Positions 1 through 8,542 are shown, numbered from the stretch's first letter. The stretch is DNA of 64,000 nucleotides from Micromonospora lutea (GCF_016863535.1 NZ_BOPB01000002.1:124001-188000); one strand, 5' to 3'. Numbers and translations: made by a program. Notes: generated by a model not told the origin, from the letters alone.

Positions 1-2
1 GC

Positions 3-851
3 GTGCTGCCCGCCCCCGACCTGTCCGTCGGCGCGCCGACCGGTCGACTGCGCCGACGCCTTCCCGACGGGGTACGGGTCACCGACGCCGGCATGGCGGT
101 GATCACCAACCGGCGGCTGGTGCTGCTCGGCGGGCGGGGTCGACGCGACTGGGCGTACGGCAGGATGACCGGTCTGGCGCACGACCCGCACGCGTCGGTG
201 ACGCTGATCCAGGTGCTGGACCGCCGGCGGACCTCCGGGGTGCTGCTGCGCCCGGACGTGGCGGCCGAGTTCCGGTTCGTGCTCACCCTGGCCTTCGCCG
301 ACGCCATCGAGCAGCGTCAGGCGGTCATCGACCAACTCGACGAATTGATCAACGAGCACAGCCGGCTGCGCCCGTCCCGGCCCGGCATCGCCACGCCCGG
401 GCAGGCCCGGCTGTCGGCACTCATCCCCGGCGGCCGACGGACCGCCGTGGTCGCCGCCGCGCTCGCCGTGCTGGTGCCGGTGGCCCTGGCGAACTCCGGG
501 CCGTCCGACCCGACCAGCACCGAAACCGCCGTGGCCGCCACTCCCGCGCCCGCCGCAGCCAGCGCCGCGACGACACCGCGCGCCACCGGCTCAGCCAAGC
601 CACCCCCCGCCAGCCCCAGCCCCGAGCGGCGCTGCGGCGCCCCGAAAAACCCGATGGGGTACGACTTCTGCAGCGGCAAACGGATCCGTGAACCCGCCCA
701 CGAGGTGTGCGAACACTTCGACTGCGTACCCGGCTTCTGGGAGGGACGCGGCTACCTGGTGCAGTGCGACAACGGCAAGGTCAGCCTCGCCGGTGGCAGC
801 CCCCGAGCGTGTGGCCTGCACGGCGGCGTACGCCGCACCATCTGGTCCTGA
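3..851 (+). CDS. Membrane-anchored protein with extracellular DUF3761-like Cys domain (5' end probably outside window)
   Basis: The frame is open to the window edge, so the GTG at base 3 may not be the true start. Residues about 30-110 resemble a small PH-like cytoplasmic domain (TNRRLVLLG) and end in a helical stretch. One membrane helix follows near residues 147-165, then an Ala/Pro/Thr-rich linker, then a six-cysteine tail. The tail pattern YLVQCDNGKVSLAGGSPRAC with GLHGGV resembles DUF3761-type extracellular domains. Function is not known. An anchored surface protein is inferred from the helix and linker. It is followed by the convergent HxlR gene after 10 bases. Confidence 0.6.
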   Translation: MLPAPDLSVGAPTGRLRRRLPDGVRVTDAGMAVITNRRLVLLGGRGRRDWAYGRMTGLAHDPHASVTLIQVLDRRRTSGVLLRPDVAAEFRFVLTLAFADAIEQRQAVIDQLDELINEHSRLRPSRPGIATPGQARLSALIPGGRRTAVVAAALAVLVPVALANSGPSDPTSTETAVAATPAPAAASAATTPRATGSAKPPPASPSPERRCGAPKNPMGYDFCSGKRIREPAHEVCEHFDCVPGFWEGRGYLVQCDNGKVSLAGGSPRACGLHGGVRRTIWS

Positions 852-861
852 CCCGTCGTGG

Positions 862-1221
862 TCAGGCGGGGGGTGGGGTGCCCTCGGCGGCGAGGCGTTC
901 GGCCCGGCGCTGGCCCCACTCGCCCAGCGGGCCGAGTGCCTCGTTGAGTGACCTGCCGTGTTCGGTCAGGGCGTACTCCACTTTGGGCGGGACCTCGCGG
1001 TAGACCTCACGGTGGAGCAGGCCGTCCTGCTCCATCTCACGCAGATGTTGGATGAGCATCTTCTCGCTGACGCCGGGCAGGCCCCGTTTCAGCTCGCCGA
1101 ACCGGCGGGTGCCGTAGTTGGCCAGCTCCCACAGGATCAGCGACTTCCACTTGCCCGACACCACGTCCATCGCGGCGTCGATCCCGCAGATGTACGGGCC
1201 ACGCCTGTCGCTCGATGCCAC
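862..1221 (-). CDS. HxlR-family winged-helix transcriptional regulator
   Basis: This 119-residue protein has the HxlR signature: CGIDAAMDVVSGKWKSLILW, then FGELKRGLPGVSEKML as recognition region and a wing ending KVEYALTEHG. HxlR proteins are small DNA-binding repressors, often redox- or ligand-responsive. I chose GTG 1221 because GAGGAGG lies 5-12 bases upstream. The longer frame to a TTG at 1248 would start inside the perfect palindrome at 1243-1274, which is better read as the operator. The gene is divergent from the imine-reductase-like gene at 1367, so one operator probably controls both. Which signal it senses cannot be read from sequence. Confidence 0.9.
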   Translation of the reverse strand: MASSDRRGPYICGIDAAMDVVSGKWKSLILWELANYGTRRFGELKRGLPGVSEKMLIQHLREMEQDGLLHREVYREVPPKVEYALTEHGRSLNEALGPLGEWGQRRAERLAAEGTPPPA

Positions 1222-1242
1222 GCCTGCGCCTCCTCGATGGCC

Positions 1243-1274
1243 GTTCAATACTTACCTGGAGGTAAGTATTGAAC
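1243..1274. promoter_or_regulatory. Perfect 15-bp inverted repeat, probable HxlR operator
   Basis: GTTCAATACTTACCT, a 2-base GG centre, then its exact reverse complement. It is AT-rich against very GC-rich surroundings and lies between the HxlR start (1221) and the divergent oxidoreductase start (1367). This position and length fit a dimeric HxlR operator with autoregulation. Confidence 0.8.
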
Positions 1275-1366
1275 AAAATAGTGGGTACTTGCCCGGTCGG
1301 TTGTGGTCGCCAAGCATGGTGATCGGCGCGCCCGTCAGATCACCGACCAGAGCAGGGGACCATCGG

Positions 1367-2236
1367 ATGACCGTCAACACCACCTTCCTGGGGCTGGGCG
1401 CGATGGGCAGCGCGCTCGCGACGACGGCGTGGGACGCCGGCCACCGGGTCGTCGCCTGGAACCGCACCGGCCACCGGGCGCAGAGCCTGCGTGATCGGGG
1501 CGTCGCCATCGCCGACAGCGTCGAGGAGGCGGTCGCCGACGCGCGTACGGTCGTCGTCTGCCTCTTCGACGACGCCTCCGTACGCGACGTGCTCGGACCC
1601 GTGTCGACGGCCCTGTCCGGTCGCAGCGTGATCAATGTGACCACCACGACGCCGAACCAGTCCCGTGACCTCGCCCGATGGGCGGAGGAACGCGGCATCG
1701 ACCTCCTCGACGGCGCGATCATGGCCGTCCCGGAGATGATCGGCGGCCCGGGTTCGACGATCTTCTACAGCGGATCGGCAACTGCCTTCGCGAGTCACCG
1801 GCCCCTGCTCGACCTGTGGGCAGAGAGCAGCTACGTCGGGTCGGATCCGGGCATGGCGGCGCTCTACGACACGGCGATGCTCTCCGGCATGTACGCGATG
1901 TTCGCCGGCTTCCTGCACGGCGCAGCCATGGTCGGCTCCGAGGGAGTGTCGGCCGGCGAGTTCGTCCGGCGGCAGGCGCCCTTCCTCGCCGCGATGACCG
2001 AGCAGTTGGCCGGCTTCGCCGCGACGGTCGACGAGCAGGACTACCTCGGGCCGGGCCAGCAGAGCCTGCGGTTCACCGAGACGGCCCTCGCCACCGTGCG
2101 ACAGGCCAGCACCGGGCAGGGCGTCACCGACGAGGTCCTCGAACCGGTGCACGACATCATCCGTCGGCAGATCGCCGCCGGTTTCGCCGAGCACGGCACC
2201 GCCCGCATGTTCGAGGAAATGAGGAGTGCCCGATGA
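1367..2236 (+). CDS. NAD(P)-dependent imine-reductase-like / 6PGDH-type oxidoreductase
   Basis: A 289-residue protein with an N-terminal Rossmann nucleotide site (FLGLGAMGSALA, residues 6-17) of the 6-phosphogluconate/hydroxyisobutyrate dehydrogenase superfamily. The segment DGAIMAVPEMIGGPGSTIFY, and LYDTAMLSGMYA in the long helix, are typical of imine reductases/reductive aminases, which reduce cyclic imines with NADPH. ATG 1367 is preceded by AGGGGA. It is divergent from HxlR across a perfect palindrome and overlaps a broken second copy by ATGA. The substrate is unknown. Induction through HxlR is inferred. Confidence 0.85.
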   Translation: MTVNTTFLGLGAMGSALATTAWDAGHRVVAWNRTGHRAQSLRDRGVAIADSVEEAVADARTVVVCLFDDASVRDVLGPVSTALSGRSVINVTTTTPNQSRDLARWAEERGIDLLDGAIMAVPEMIGGPGSTIFYSGSATAFASHRPLLDLWAESSYVGSDPGMAALYDTAMLSGMYAMFAGFLHGAAMVGSEGVSAGEFVRRQAPFLAAMTEQLAGFAATVDEQDYLGPGQQSLRFTETALATVRQASTGQGVTDEVLEPVHDIIRRQIAAGFAEHGTARMFEEMRSAR

Positions 2237-2346
2237 GCGGAGATGGCGATCTCCGGTCGGTCACCGTCATCGGCCTCGGACCGATGGGGCGGGCGATGGC
2301 CGCCGCCTGGACCGCCCTCCATGAGGTGATCAAGGCAAGGCGGTGA
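2233..2346 (+). pseudogene. Internally deleted second Rossmann oxidoreductase (37 codons)
   Basis: ATG 2233 overlaps the upstream TGA (ATGA), as expected for a translationally coupled operon gene. The reading frame encodes a clear Rossmann start, VTVIGLGPMGRAMAAAW, and after about 26 codons passes straight into ALHEVIKARR and a stop. Such a tail looks like the end of the same enzyme family. The middle, roughly 250 residues, is missing. I read this as a paralog of the preceding enzyme that lost its interior. A functional mini-protein is unlikely. Confidence 0.7.
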
Positions 2347-2353
2347 GTCGCCG

Positions 2354-2797
2354 TCAGGGCAGCTCGGCGGCGTGCTCGGCCAGGCGGGACAGGGCGGGCA
2401 CGGCGGCGCGCAGCCGCTCCCGGTCCGCCGGGTCGAGATCGGCCAGGGCGGCGGCGAGCAGCTCCCGGCGGTGCTGCCCGTAGGCGACGATCCGCTCGCA
2501 CGCCAGCTCGGTCAACTCCAGCCGGACGGTACGCCGGTCGGCCGGGTCCCGGTTCCGGTGCAGCAGGCCGGCGGTGGTCAGCTCGCCGACCAGGGTGCTC
2601 ACCGTGTTCGCGGCGGTGCCCATCCGTTCGGCGGCCTCCCGGACGCTGATCCCGGGTTGGCGCTGCACCAGCCGCAGCACCTCGACCTGTGCGTCCGGCA
2701 GAGCGGCGCGTCCGGTCCGCAGGACAGCCCGCCGACGAAGCACCCGATGCAGGTCACTGAGGGCGGCACCGAGCTGGTCGAGCGTCTCGTCGGTCAC
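2354..2797 (-). CDS. MarR-family transcriptional regulator
   Basis: A 147-residue winged-helix protein. The recognition helix region is ISVREAAERMGTAANTVSTL, followed by a wing with the MarR motif DPADRRTVRLELT. GTG 2797 was chosen because the protein then begins at the usual dimerisation helix (TDETLDQLGAALSDLHRVL), with AAGGG upstream. The longer open frame adds an atypical extension across the intergenic palindrome. It is divergent from the Bcr/CflA exporter at 2910, the classic MarR-controlled drug-efflux layout. The ligand is unknown. Confidence 0.88.
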   Translation of the reverse strand: MTDETLDQLGAALSDLHRVLRRRAVLRTGRAALPDAQVEVLRLVQRQPGISVREAAERMGTAANTVSTLVGELTTAGLLHRNRDPADRRTVRLELTELACERIVAYGQHRRELLAAALADLDPADRERLRAAVPALSRLAEHAAELP

Positions 2798-2820
2798 AGT
2801 GCCGCCCTTCCACGCTGCAA

Positions 2821-2840
2821 TACCTCTGTAGGCAGAGCTA
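2821..2840. promoter_or_regulatory. Imperfect palindrome between MarR and exporter genes
   Basis: TACCTCTG-TAGG-CAGAGCTA matches at 7 of 8 paired positions. It lies 24 bases from the MarR GTG and 70 from the exporter ATG, so it is a plausible MarR operator for both promoters. The binding itself is inferred. Confidence 0.5.
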
Positions 2841-2909
2841 TCGTAGCCGGACGCCACCGGCGGCCCCGGCCACGCCGTGGTGACGCCGACCGCCGAGGAG
2901 AACCACCCG

Positions 2910-4139
2910 ATGCCGCAGACCGACGTGCCCGTACGCCCGCCGGAGCGCATCACCCCACCCACCGGCCGCGCCGCACTCGCGCTGCTGGTGCTGCTCGGAT
3001 GCCTCACCGCGATCGGTCCGCTGTCGCTGGACACCTACCTGCCGGCGTTTCCCGGGATGACCCGCGATCTGGCCGCCAGCCAGGCACAGATCCAGCTCTC
3101 CCTGACCACCTGTCTGATCGGCATGGCCCTGGGTCAGCTCGTCACCGGCCCGCTCAGCGACCGCTGGGGCCGGCGTCTGCCGGTGCTGGTCGGTGTCGCC
3201 GCGTACGCCCTGTTGTCGCTGGTCTGCGCCGTCGCGCCGTCGGCGGAGACCCTCGCGGTGGCCCGCTTCGCGCAGGGTTTCGCTGGTGGCATGGGCACGG
3301 TCGTCGCCCGCGCCGTCGTGCGGGACCTGTATTCCGGCCGGGCCGCCGCGAAGTACTTCTCCCGGTTGGTCCTGATCTTCGGCATCGCGCCGATGGTCGC
3401 TCCCGCCCTCGGCAGCCTGGTGCTCAACATCGGCGACTGGCGTACCATCTTCGTCGCTCTCGCGCTGGTCGGCGTCCTGCTCGCCACCGCCGTCGCGTGG
3501 CGGCTGCCGGAGACCCTGCCCGCCGGGCGACGCCACACCGGTGGTCTGGCCGCGACCGCCACCGCCGGCCGCGTCCTGCTCGCCGACCGCGTCTACCTCG
3601 GGTACGCGTTGACCCAGGGCCTCGCCTTCGCCGGACTCTTCGCCTATCTCTCCGGTTCCCCGTTCGTCCTGCAGGACGTCTTCGGCCTCTCCGCCGGCAT
3701 GTTCAGCATCCTGTTCGGTCTCAACGCGCTCGGCTTCGTCGCGGTCGGCCAACTCAACGCCCGGCTGCTCGACCGCTACGATCCCCGCCCACTGCTGGTC
3801 AGCGGCCTCGGTCTCAGCCTGCTCGCCGCCCTCGGTGTGCTCGCCGGGTCCCTGCTGGACAGCCTGCCGATGGTGATCGTCGCGCTCTTCGTCTTCCTCG
3901 GCTCGCTCGGCCTGGTGATGCCCAATGGCACCGCCCTCGCCCTGGACCGGCACGCCGCCCACGCCGGCACCGCCGCCGCGCTGCTCGGCGGCATTCAGTC
4001 CGTGGTCGCGGCCAGCGCCGCACCACTGGTCGGGCTCGGTGGGGAGGGCAGCGCGATTCCGATGGCCGTGGTGCTCAGCGGCGCGGCCGCCGCCTCCCTG
4101 CTGACCCTGCTCACCCTCGCCCGCCCGGCCCGCGCCTGA
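2910..4139 (+). CDS. Bcr/CflA-family MFS multidrug exporter
   Basis: A 409-residue major facilitator with about 12 hydrophobic segments. The N-terminal LDTYLPAFPGM following helix 1 and the loop GPLSDRWGRRLPVL between helices 2 and 3 (motif A of the DHA1 family) are typical of Bcr/CflA proton-coupled exporters. ATG 2910 has GAGGAG 9-14 bases upstream and is preferred to the upstream GTG pair at 2877/2880. Bcr/CflA members export bicyclomycin, chloramphenicol or sulfonamides. The substrate here is unknown. The divergent MarR protein is the likely repressor. Confidence 0.88.
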   Translation: MPQTDVPVRPPERITPPTGRAALALLVLLGCLTAIGPLSLDTYLPAFPGMTRDLAASQAQIQLSLTTCLIGMALGQLVTGPLSDRWGRRLPVLVGVAAYALLSLVCAVAPSAETLAVARFAQGFAGGMGTVVARAVVRDLYSGRAAAKYFSRLVLIFGIAPMVAPALGSLVLNIGDWRTIFVALALVGVLLATAVAWRLPETLPAGRRHTGGLAATATAGRVLLADRVYLGYALTQGLAFAGLFAYLSGSPFVLQDVFGLSAGMFSILFGLNALGFVAVGQLNARLLDRYDPRPLLVSGLGLSLLAALGVLAGSLLDSLPMVIVALFVFLGSLGLVMPNGTALALDRHAAHAGTAAALLGGIQSVVAASAAPLVGLGGEGSAIPMAVVLSGAAAASLLTLLTLARPARA

Positions 4140-4140
4140 C

Positions 4141-4262
4141 AGCCGTGGCTGCGTCGGCTGTTCGGGCTGCGGCTGCTCGACCTGCGCCGGCTACTCGGGC
4201 TGTGCGGGCCGCGCCGCCTACTCGGGCTGCGGCTGTTCGGGCTGCTCCGGCTCGTTGGCGAG
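4141..4262. repeat. Imperfect reiteration of a CGGCTGTTCGGGCTG-like unit
   Basis: The convergent gene ends and the gap between them are built from repeated CTACTCGGGCTG and CGGCTGTTCGGGCTG words. On the minus strand the last part encodes the EPEQPEQPQPE tail of the next gene. No clean hairpin terminator is visible in the 78-base gap. Confidence 0.45.
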
Positions 4263-4988
4263 AGTGGCGGCGAGCCGCTCCAGGAAGGCGTCGACTTGCC
4301 CCATGTCGTAACCGCGCAGCGCGACGGTGAGCGTCCTGGGGTCCAACTCCGCCCTGACCGCCTGACGCTGCGCCGCCGTCCCCGAGGCGAGCGCGTCCAA
4401 GCCCCGCTTGACCAGGTCGTCCACCGTCCGCTTCTCATAGCCGCGCAACGCCAAGTCGAAGACCGGCCCGGAGACACCCTGCTCACCTCGTCGGGCGTCG
4501 ATTCGATCTTGCCGGGCATCGGTGAAGCGACCACCGCTGACCCGGTGCAACTCGGCGGCCACCTCGTCGGCCGTCTCCCGCACGTCGGCGAGGTCGAGCA
4601 GGGCCAGAGCGGGCCGGCCGTCGACCGGGCTGTGACTGGTGAGCGGCCTGTCGATCGTCGACCCGACGCCCGGAACCAGCAGCAACGACAGGGTGGGGAG
4701 TGCCGCGCCAGCGGCGCGCGTCGGCTGGCCCAGCACTATCGCGTCGATTTCAGCCCACGGCACCAGCCGGTTGAGCCCGGCGACCCGCAGGTCCAGCCCG
4801 TCGACGCCGATCCGGAACCGGAACGGCCGGAGCGACCGGGCGGTGATCCAACCACCCGTCAGTAGTGCGGCTCCGGCGACGATCCAGACACCGGTCCCGG
4901 GGGATTCCTTGCCCAGCAGTAGCGACACCCCGAACGCGAGCAGCAGGACCCCGAGGGCCAGCGAACGCCGATTCCTGCGCAGCTCCAT
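4218..4988 (-). CDS. Two-helix membrane protein with PH-like core and DivIVA-like repeats
   Basis: 256 residues. Two membrane helices lie near residues 9-27 and 33-50. A beta-rich PH-like segment follows (RFRIGVDGLDLRVAGLNRLV, then PWAEIDAIVL). The C-terminal part carries two copies of a DivIVA-type motif: LALRGYEKRTVDDLVKRGLD and VALRGYDMGQVDAFLERL. DivIVA motifs recognise curved membrane and act in polar growth, so a role at the membrane is likely. The exact job is unknown. ATG 4988 follows GAGGTG. A decayed paralog lies immediately upstream on the same strand (5087-5637). Confidence 0.7.
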   Translation of the reverse strand: MELRRNRRSLALGVLLLAFGVSLLLGKESPGTGVWIVAGAALLTGGWITARSLRPFRFRIGVDGLDLRVAGLNRLVPWAEIDAIVLGQPTRAAGAALPTLSLLLVPGVGSTIDRPLTSHSPVDGRPALALLDLADVRETADEVAAELHRVSGGRFTDARQDRIDARRGEQGVSGPVFDLALRGYEKRTVDDLVKRGLDALASGTAAQRQAVRAELDPRTLTVALRGYDMGQVDAFLERLAATLANEPEQPEQPQPE

Positions 4989-5086
4989 AGCGACACCTCG
5001 ATCATTTGAGCGGCCGTGCAGAGCATGGCACGCCGACGCAACCGGTGCTGACCTCACCGGCCCCGACCATCGCTGATCGCTCCCGC

Positions 5087-5637
5087 TCAGCCGGATTCGG
5101 TGACCTGGCTGCCCTGGTCGGGCGGGGTGCCGTGGTCGGGTGGGTTGTCCTGGTGGCGTGGGGTGTCCAGGTCAAACCAGCGGACGATCAGGGCCGCGAG
5201 CTCGTCGAGTGCCGCGTCCACAGCGGTGCGGTCGTAGCCCAGCTCATGGGTGGGCAACTCGGCCGCCCGTCGAGTGGGCTCTGCCCCTTGAACGGTCCGT
5301 CGATCGTCGAACCCGCCGCCGGCACCAGCAACAGACAGGAGGAGATGGACTTTTTCACCTCGATCGTCGGCACCTGCTGGTCGAGGATGATCGCGTCGAT
5401 CTCGGCCCACGGCACCGCCCGGTTGAACCCGGCCACCCGGGCGGCCAGCCCGTTGGGCCCAATCTTGAATGTGAACGGCCGGCGTTCGGCGAAGACGATC
5501 CCGCCGCCCAGCAGCAGGGCGATGAGGCCGATGATCCACCCCAGCACGGTGAGCTCGAAGCACCCCAGCAGGACCACGCCGGCCACGAAGAAGAACAGGC
5601 CGAGCACCAACGGGCCACGGCTTCTGTGCAGCTCCAC
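5087..5637 (-). pseudogene. Decayed paralog of the PH/DivIVA membrane protein (deletion plus frameshift)
   Basis: GTG 5637, after GAGGGGG, opens a frame closely parallel to the neighbouring gene: MELHRSRGPLVLGL, two helices, then RVAGFNRAVPWAEIDAIIL. Sense in this frame runs to SPLDGRP, near base 5260. From there the alternative frame gives AELPTHELGYDRTAVDAAL, the DivIVA-type motif, and runs to a stop at 5087. Roughly 60 residues present in the intact paralog are absent at the junction. I read this as an internal deletion that also shifted the frame. An assembly error would explain the shift but not the missing residues. Confidence 0.65.
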
Positions 5638-5730
5638 ATCGACCCCCTCGAATCAGCGAGTCGTCGGAGAGAGCATGACACGGCCAGCGCCTCGTCGGTT
5701 GCCCCGGCGGCGGGCACCGGTGCCGGTGGG

Positions 5731-6165
5731 TCAGGGCGTGCCGAAGTCGGGGATGGTGATGGTGCCGTCCGCAGCGATCGGAAAGCCCGGATTCCAGGCG
5801 ATCTCCCAGAGGTGACCGTCCGGGTCGGTGAAGTAGCCGGCGTACCCGCCGTAGGAGGTGTCGCGGGCCGGTCGGGTGACCGTGGCCCCGGCCTGGGCGG
5901 CGGCGGCCATCAACCGATCCACCTCGGCGCGCTCGCGTACGTTCTGCGCCAGCGCGACCCCGGCGAACCCGCCCACACCCCGGTCCTCGACACCGGCGTC
6001 CTCGGCCAGCGACTGCCGCGCCCACAGCACCACGACGAGCCCGCCGGCCTGGAAGAACACGGTCTGCTCGACTTCCTGGCCGTGCCAGCCGAGCTGCCCG
6101 TAGAAGTCGCGGGACCGGGCCAGGTCGGCGACGCCGAGCGTGATCAGACTGAGTCGCTGTTCCAT
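5731..6165 (-). CDS. VOC-superfamily (glyoxalase/bleomycin-resistance fold) protein
   Basis: A 144-residue single VOC unit of two beta-alpha-beta-beta-beta modules. It begins LSLITLGVADLARSRDFYGQ, the usual module 1 signature, and ends GYAGYFTDPDGHLWEIAWNP, with the metal-ligand glutamate typical of the family in WEIAW. VOC proteins are small metal-dependent lyases, dioxygenases or drug-binding proteins, and the class cannot be fixed here. The gene stands alone, with a terminator for the next minus-strand gene behind its start. Confidence 0.88.
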   Translation of the reverse strand: MEQRLSLITLGVADLARSRDFYGQLGWHGQEVEQTVFFQAGGLVVVLWARQSLAEDAGVEDRGVGGFAGVALAQNVRERAEVDRLMAAAAQAGATVTRPARDTSYGGYAGYFTDPDGHLWEIAWNPGFPIAADGTITIPDFGTP

Positions 6166-6283
6166 CGCAGCACGGTAAACCGGATCTGCGACAACTACCC
6201 GAGGGGGACCCGGACGGCGACGTCGTGTTTCGGGGCGGCGCCGCTCCGCGTCGCCGGATCCGGCAGCTTCGCCAGGAAACAGC

Positions 6284-6319
6284 GAACTCCCGGTGCCGCG
6301 AGCGCGACACCGGGAGTTC
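6284..6319 (-). terminator. Hairpin terminator of the secreted protease gene
   Basis: GAACTCCCGGTG, a 12-base loop, then CACCGGGAGTTC: a perfect 12-bp stem that begins 10 bases beyond the protease stop codon (6329-6331). There is no strong T-run, as is common in high-GC actinomycetes. Confidence 0.75.
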
Positions 6320-6328
6320 CTGCTCAGG

Positions 6329-8542
6329 TCAGCTCAGCGGCGCGCCGCCGGGCTGGACCACGTTGTTCACCGTCAGGGTGTACGGCGCGTACTGCGTGAC
6401 CTGCTCGGTCGGCTCGTCGTAGGCGACGATGGCGACCACCTTCGGGAAGGCGGTCAGCAACGCCGTCTGGATCAGACCGAGGGTGAAGCCGGACTTGCCG
6501 TCGACCTCGACCTGGTAGGCCAGCTTGAGCTTCTCGTCGATGCCGACGAACCGGAGGTTCCAGTTCGCCACCGGCGTCGGGTTGAGCTCCGACGGCGAGT
6601 CGAACGGCTCCAGGCTCGAACCGTCGCTGACCAGCGTGCCGCCGACCGCGACGTCGTCGATCAGCAGACCGCCCTCGTTGACCCCGCCGTCGCTGACGTA
6701 CCGGAAGCTGACCAGCACGTCCTGCCCGGCGTACGCGGACAGGTCGAACGAGTGCGGCTCGAAGCCCTCGGTGGTGCCGTTCAGCGCCGGGCCGAGCGGA
6801 CCGGCGACCGTCTCCTCACCGGGGATGACGGTGTAGGTCTTGCCGCCGTCGGTGGAGACACTGACGTAGCCGTAGTCGTAGCCGGCCTCGGCGCCGTACT
6901 TCGCCAGGAAGGTCAGCGTCGGGTCGGCGGCCGGCACGGACACCTCGGTGACTGCGGCGACGTCCAGGCTGTTGCCGTTGCCGGACCACAGCACCGGGTT
7001 ACCGCTGCGGTCCGGGTCGTTGCTGACGACCTGCCAGGCCAACGGAACCGCCGGCAGCGTCTTCGCGCCCTGGAACTTGATCGAGCGCAGGTCACCCCGA
7101 CTCAGTGGCTTGCCGTTGGCCTTCTGCAGCAGGACGTAGTCGGCACCGTTGGGTGCCGCGCCGGCAGTCTCGTACGAGGCGGGGTTGACCAGGTTCACCG
7201 TGGCGTTCAGGCTGGGCGAGGTGACCCGACGCTTGTCCACCCCGAGCGTGACGCCCAGCTTGGAGTTGCCGACGATCCGGTCCACCAGGTTCATCGTCTG
7301 GTAGTCGTGGATCACCTTGTACATGTCCTTGACGCCTTCGGCCTTCAACGCCGCCTCAAGGCTGGCGAAGCCCTGACGCTCGCCGTCGCGGTGCAGCCGT
7401 GAGATGAAGTCCAGGCCGTAGCGGTCGTACAGGAACAGGATGAACGAGTAGGCGTTGCCGTAGTCGGCGAGCACCCCGCTGGAGGTCTTGCCCTCGTTCC
7501 ACAAGTTGATCGAATTCTCTGGGCCGCCGCAGTCGCGTGGATTCGTGTTGTAGTCCGTCTGGACGATGCCGAAGCCCTGGAAGCAGTGGATGTGGCTGTC
7601 CGTGCCGGGCTGGTCGACCCGGGCCCTGGCGTCGACGTACCCGGCGAGCGTCTGCACGAAGTCGGAGAGACCCTCGTTCAGCCAGACCGTCTCGAACGGG
7701 TCGGCGTAGTAGTGCGCCAGGTGCTGCCACTCGTGGATGAACGTGGCCTCGTACAGGTTCGGGCGGGCCGGCCGGCTGGTGCACAGGTCGTCGGTCGGCT
7801 CGTTCGGCGGGTTGACGCCGGTGCGGTGCGCCCAGTCGAACGCGTCGACCGTCATGATGTTGCGGTCGAGCAGCTCGTTGAAGAGCGAGAAGTGGAAACC
7901 GGCGACGTAGCTGGGGGCGGCCGGGAAGTCGTAGAAGTTGTCGTCGCGTACGTTGTCGACGAGGGTGACGGTCCGGTTGCCGGCGCCGGTGAAGTCCCCG
8001 TCGATCTGCGCGTTGCTGCCGTCCCGCTCCGGCGGGGTGCTGAAGGCGGCCGTCGACTTCGGGTACATGTTGGTGTCGAACTCGTTGACCAGGTGCGCGA
8101 CCTGCTCGTCGGTGACGACCGTCGAGTTCGGGATCTGCCGGCGGCAGTCGCCCTCAGGGAACTCCGTGTCGTTGGCGACCCACACCTCGATGTTGTCGCC
8201 CACGCCGCGCAGCGTGTAGTCCTTCAGGTAGATCACACCCTGGTAGTCGTCCAGGGCGAGCCACTGCCGCACCGTACCGACCGGCGGCGTCTCGGCCGCC
8301 GCCTTCGACCGGGCCTGGGTGCGGGGCTGGTACCGGGTGGGCGCCTCCAGGCGCTGCCCGTTGAAGGTGAAGTCCTTGCGGCTCAGCTCGCGGACATCGC
8401 TGGCGACCCCGGTGGCCGGCGCCGGCACCGGCTTCACGGTCGCGGCTTCCGTGGTGGCCGAGGCCGGAGACGGCGCGGCGATGACGAGTAACGGTAGGAC
8501 GATGGCGCTGGCTGCTATCCCCGCGAAGCGGCGTCGTGCCAC
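6329..8542 (-). CDS. Secreted zinc metalloprotease (gluzincin, M30/immune-inhibitor-A-like)
   Basis: 737 residues. A Sec signal peptide (MARRRFAGIAASAIVLPLL, cleavage after SPASA near residue 28) is followed by a prodomain-like region. The catalytic signature FIHEWQHLAHYY lies near residues 267-278, with the third zinc ligand glutamate in VWLNEGLSDF near 290. The HExxH plus NEGLSDF spacing is gluzincin-like, closest in feel to M30/hyicolysin. The C-terminal half is beta-rich with AGQDVLVSFRYVSDGG and LLIDDVAVGG, as in the MAM-like domain behind immune-inhibitor-A proteases. GTG 8542 has AGGAGG 5 bases upstream. Family assignment between M30 and M6 is uncertain; the protease call is firm. Confidence 0.82.
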   Translation of the reverse strand: MARRRFAGIAASAIVLPLLVIAAPSPASATTEAATVKPVPAPATGVASDVRELSRKDFTFNGQRLEAPTRYQPRTQARSKAAAETPPVGTVRQWLALDDYQGVIYLKDYTLRGVGDNIEVWVANDTEFPEGDCRRQIPNSTVVTDEQVAHLVNEFDTNMYPKSTAAFSTPPERDGSNAQIDGDFTGAGNRTVTLVDNVRDDNFYDFPAAPSYVAGFHFSLFNELLDRNIMTVDAFDWAHRTGVNPPNEPTDDLCTSRPARPNLYEATFIHEWQHLAHYYADPFETVWLNEGLSDFVQTLAGYVDARARVDQPGTDSHIHCFQGFGIVQTDYNTNPRDCGGPENSINLWNEGKTSSGVLADYGNAYSFILFLYDRYGLDFISRLHRDGERQGFASLEAALKAEGVKDMYKVIHDYQTMNLVDRIVGNSKLGVTLGVDKRRVTSPSLNATVNLVNPASYETAGAAPNGADYVLLQKANGKPLSRGDLRSIKFQGAKTLPAVPLAWQVVSNDPDRSGNPVLWSGNGNSLDVAAVTEVSVPAADPTLTFLAKYGAEAGYDYGYVSVSTDGGKTYTVIPGEETVAGPLGPALNGTTEGFEPHSFDLSAYAGQDVLVSFRYVSDGGVNEGGLLIDDVAVGGTLVSDGSSLEPFDSPSELNPTPVANWNLRFVGIDEKLKLAYQVEVDGKSGFTLGLIQTALLTAFPKVVAIVAYDEPTEQVTQYAPYTLTVNNVVQPGGAPLS

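Noticed and set aside
2372..4330. Very long open frame on the + strand over the MarR and exporter genes
   Set aside because: It is Arg/Pro-rich in a wrong frame of high-GC genes, covers two well-recognised genes and has no family motif.
5140..6399. Long + frame across the PH/DivIVA and VOC genes
   Set aside because: Composition is typical of an antisense shadow and the minus-strand genes have clear domains.
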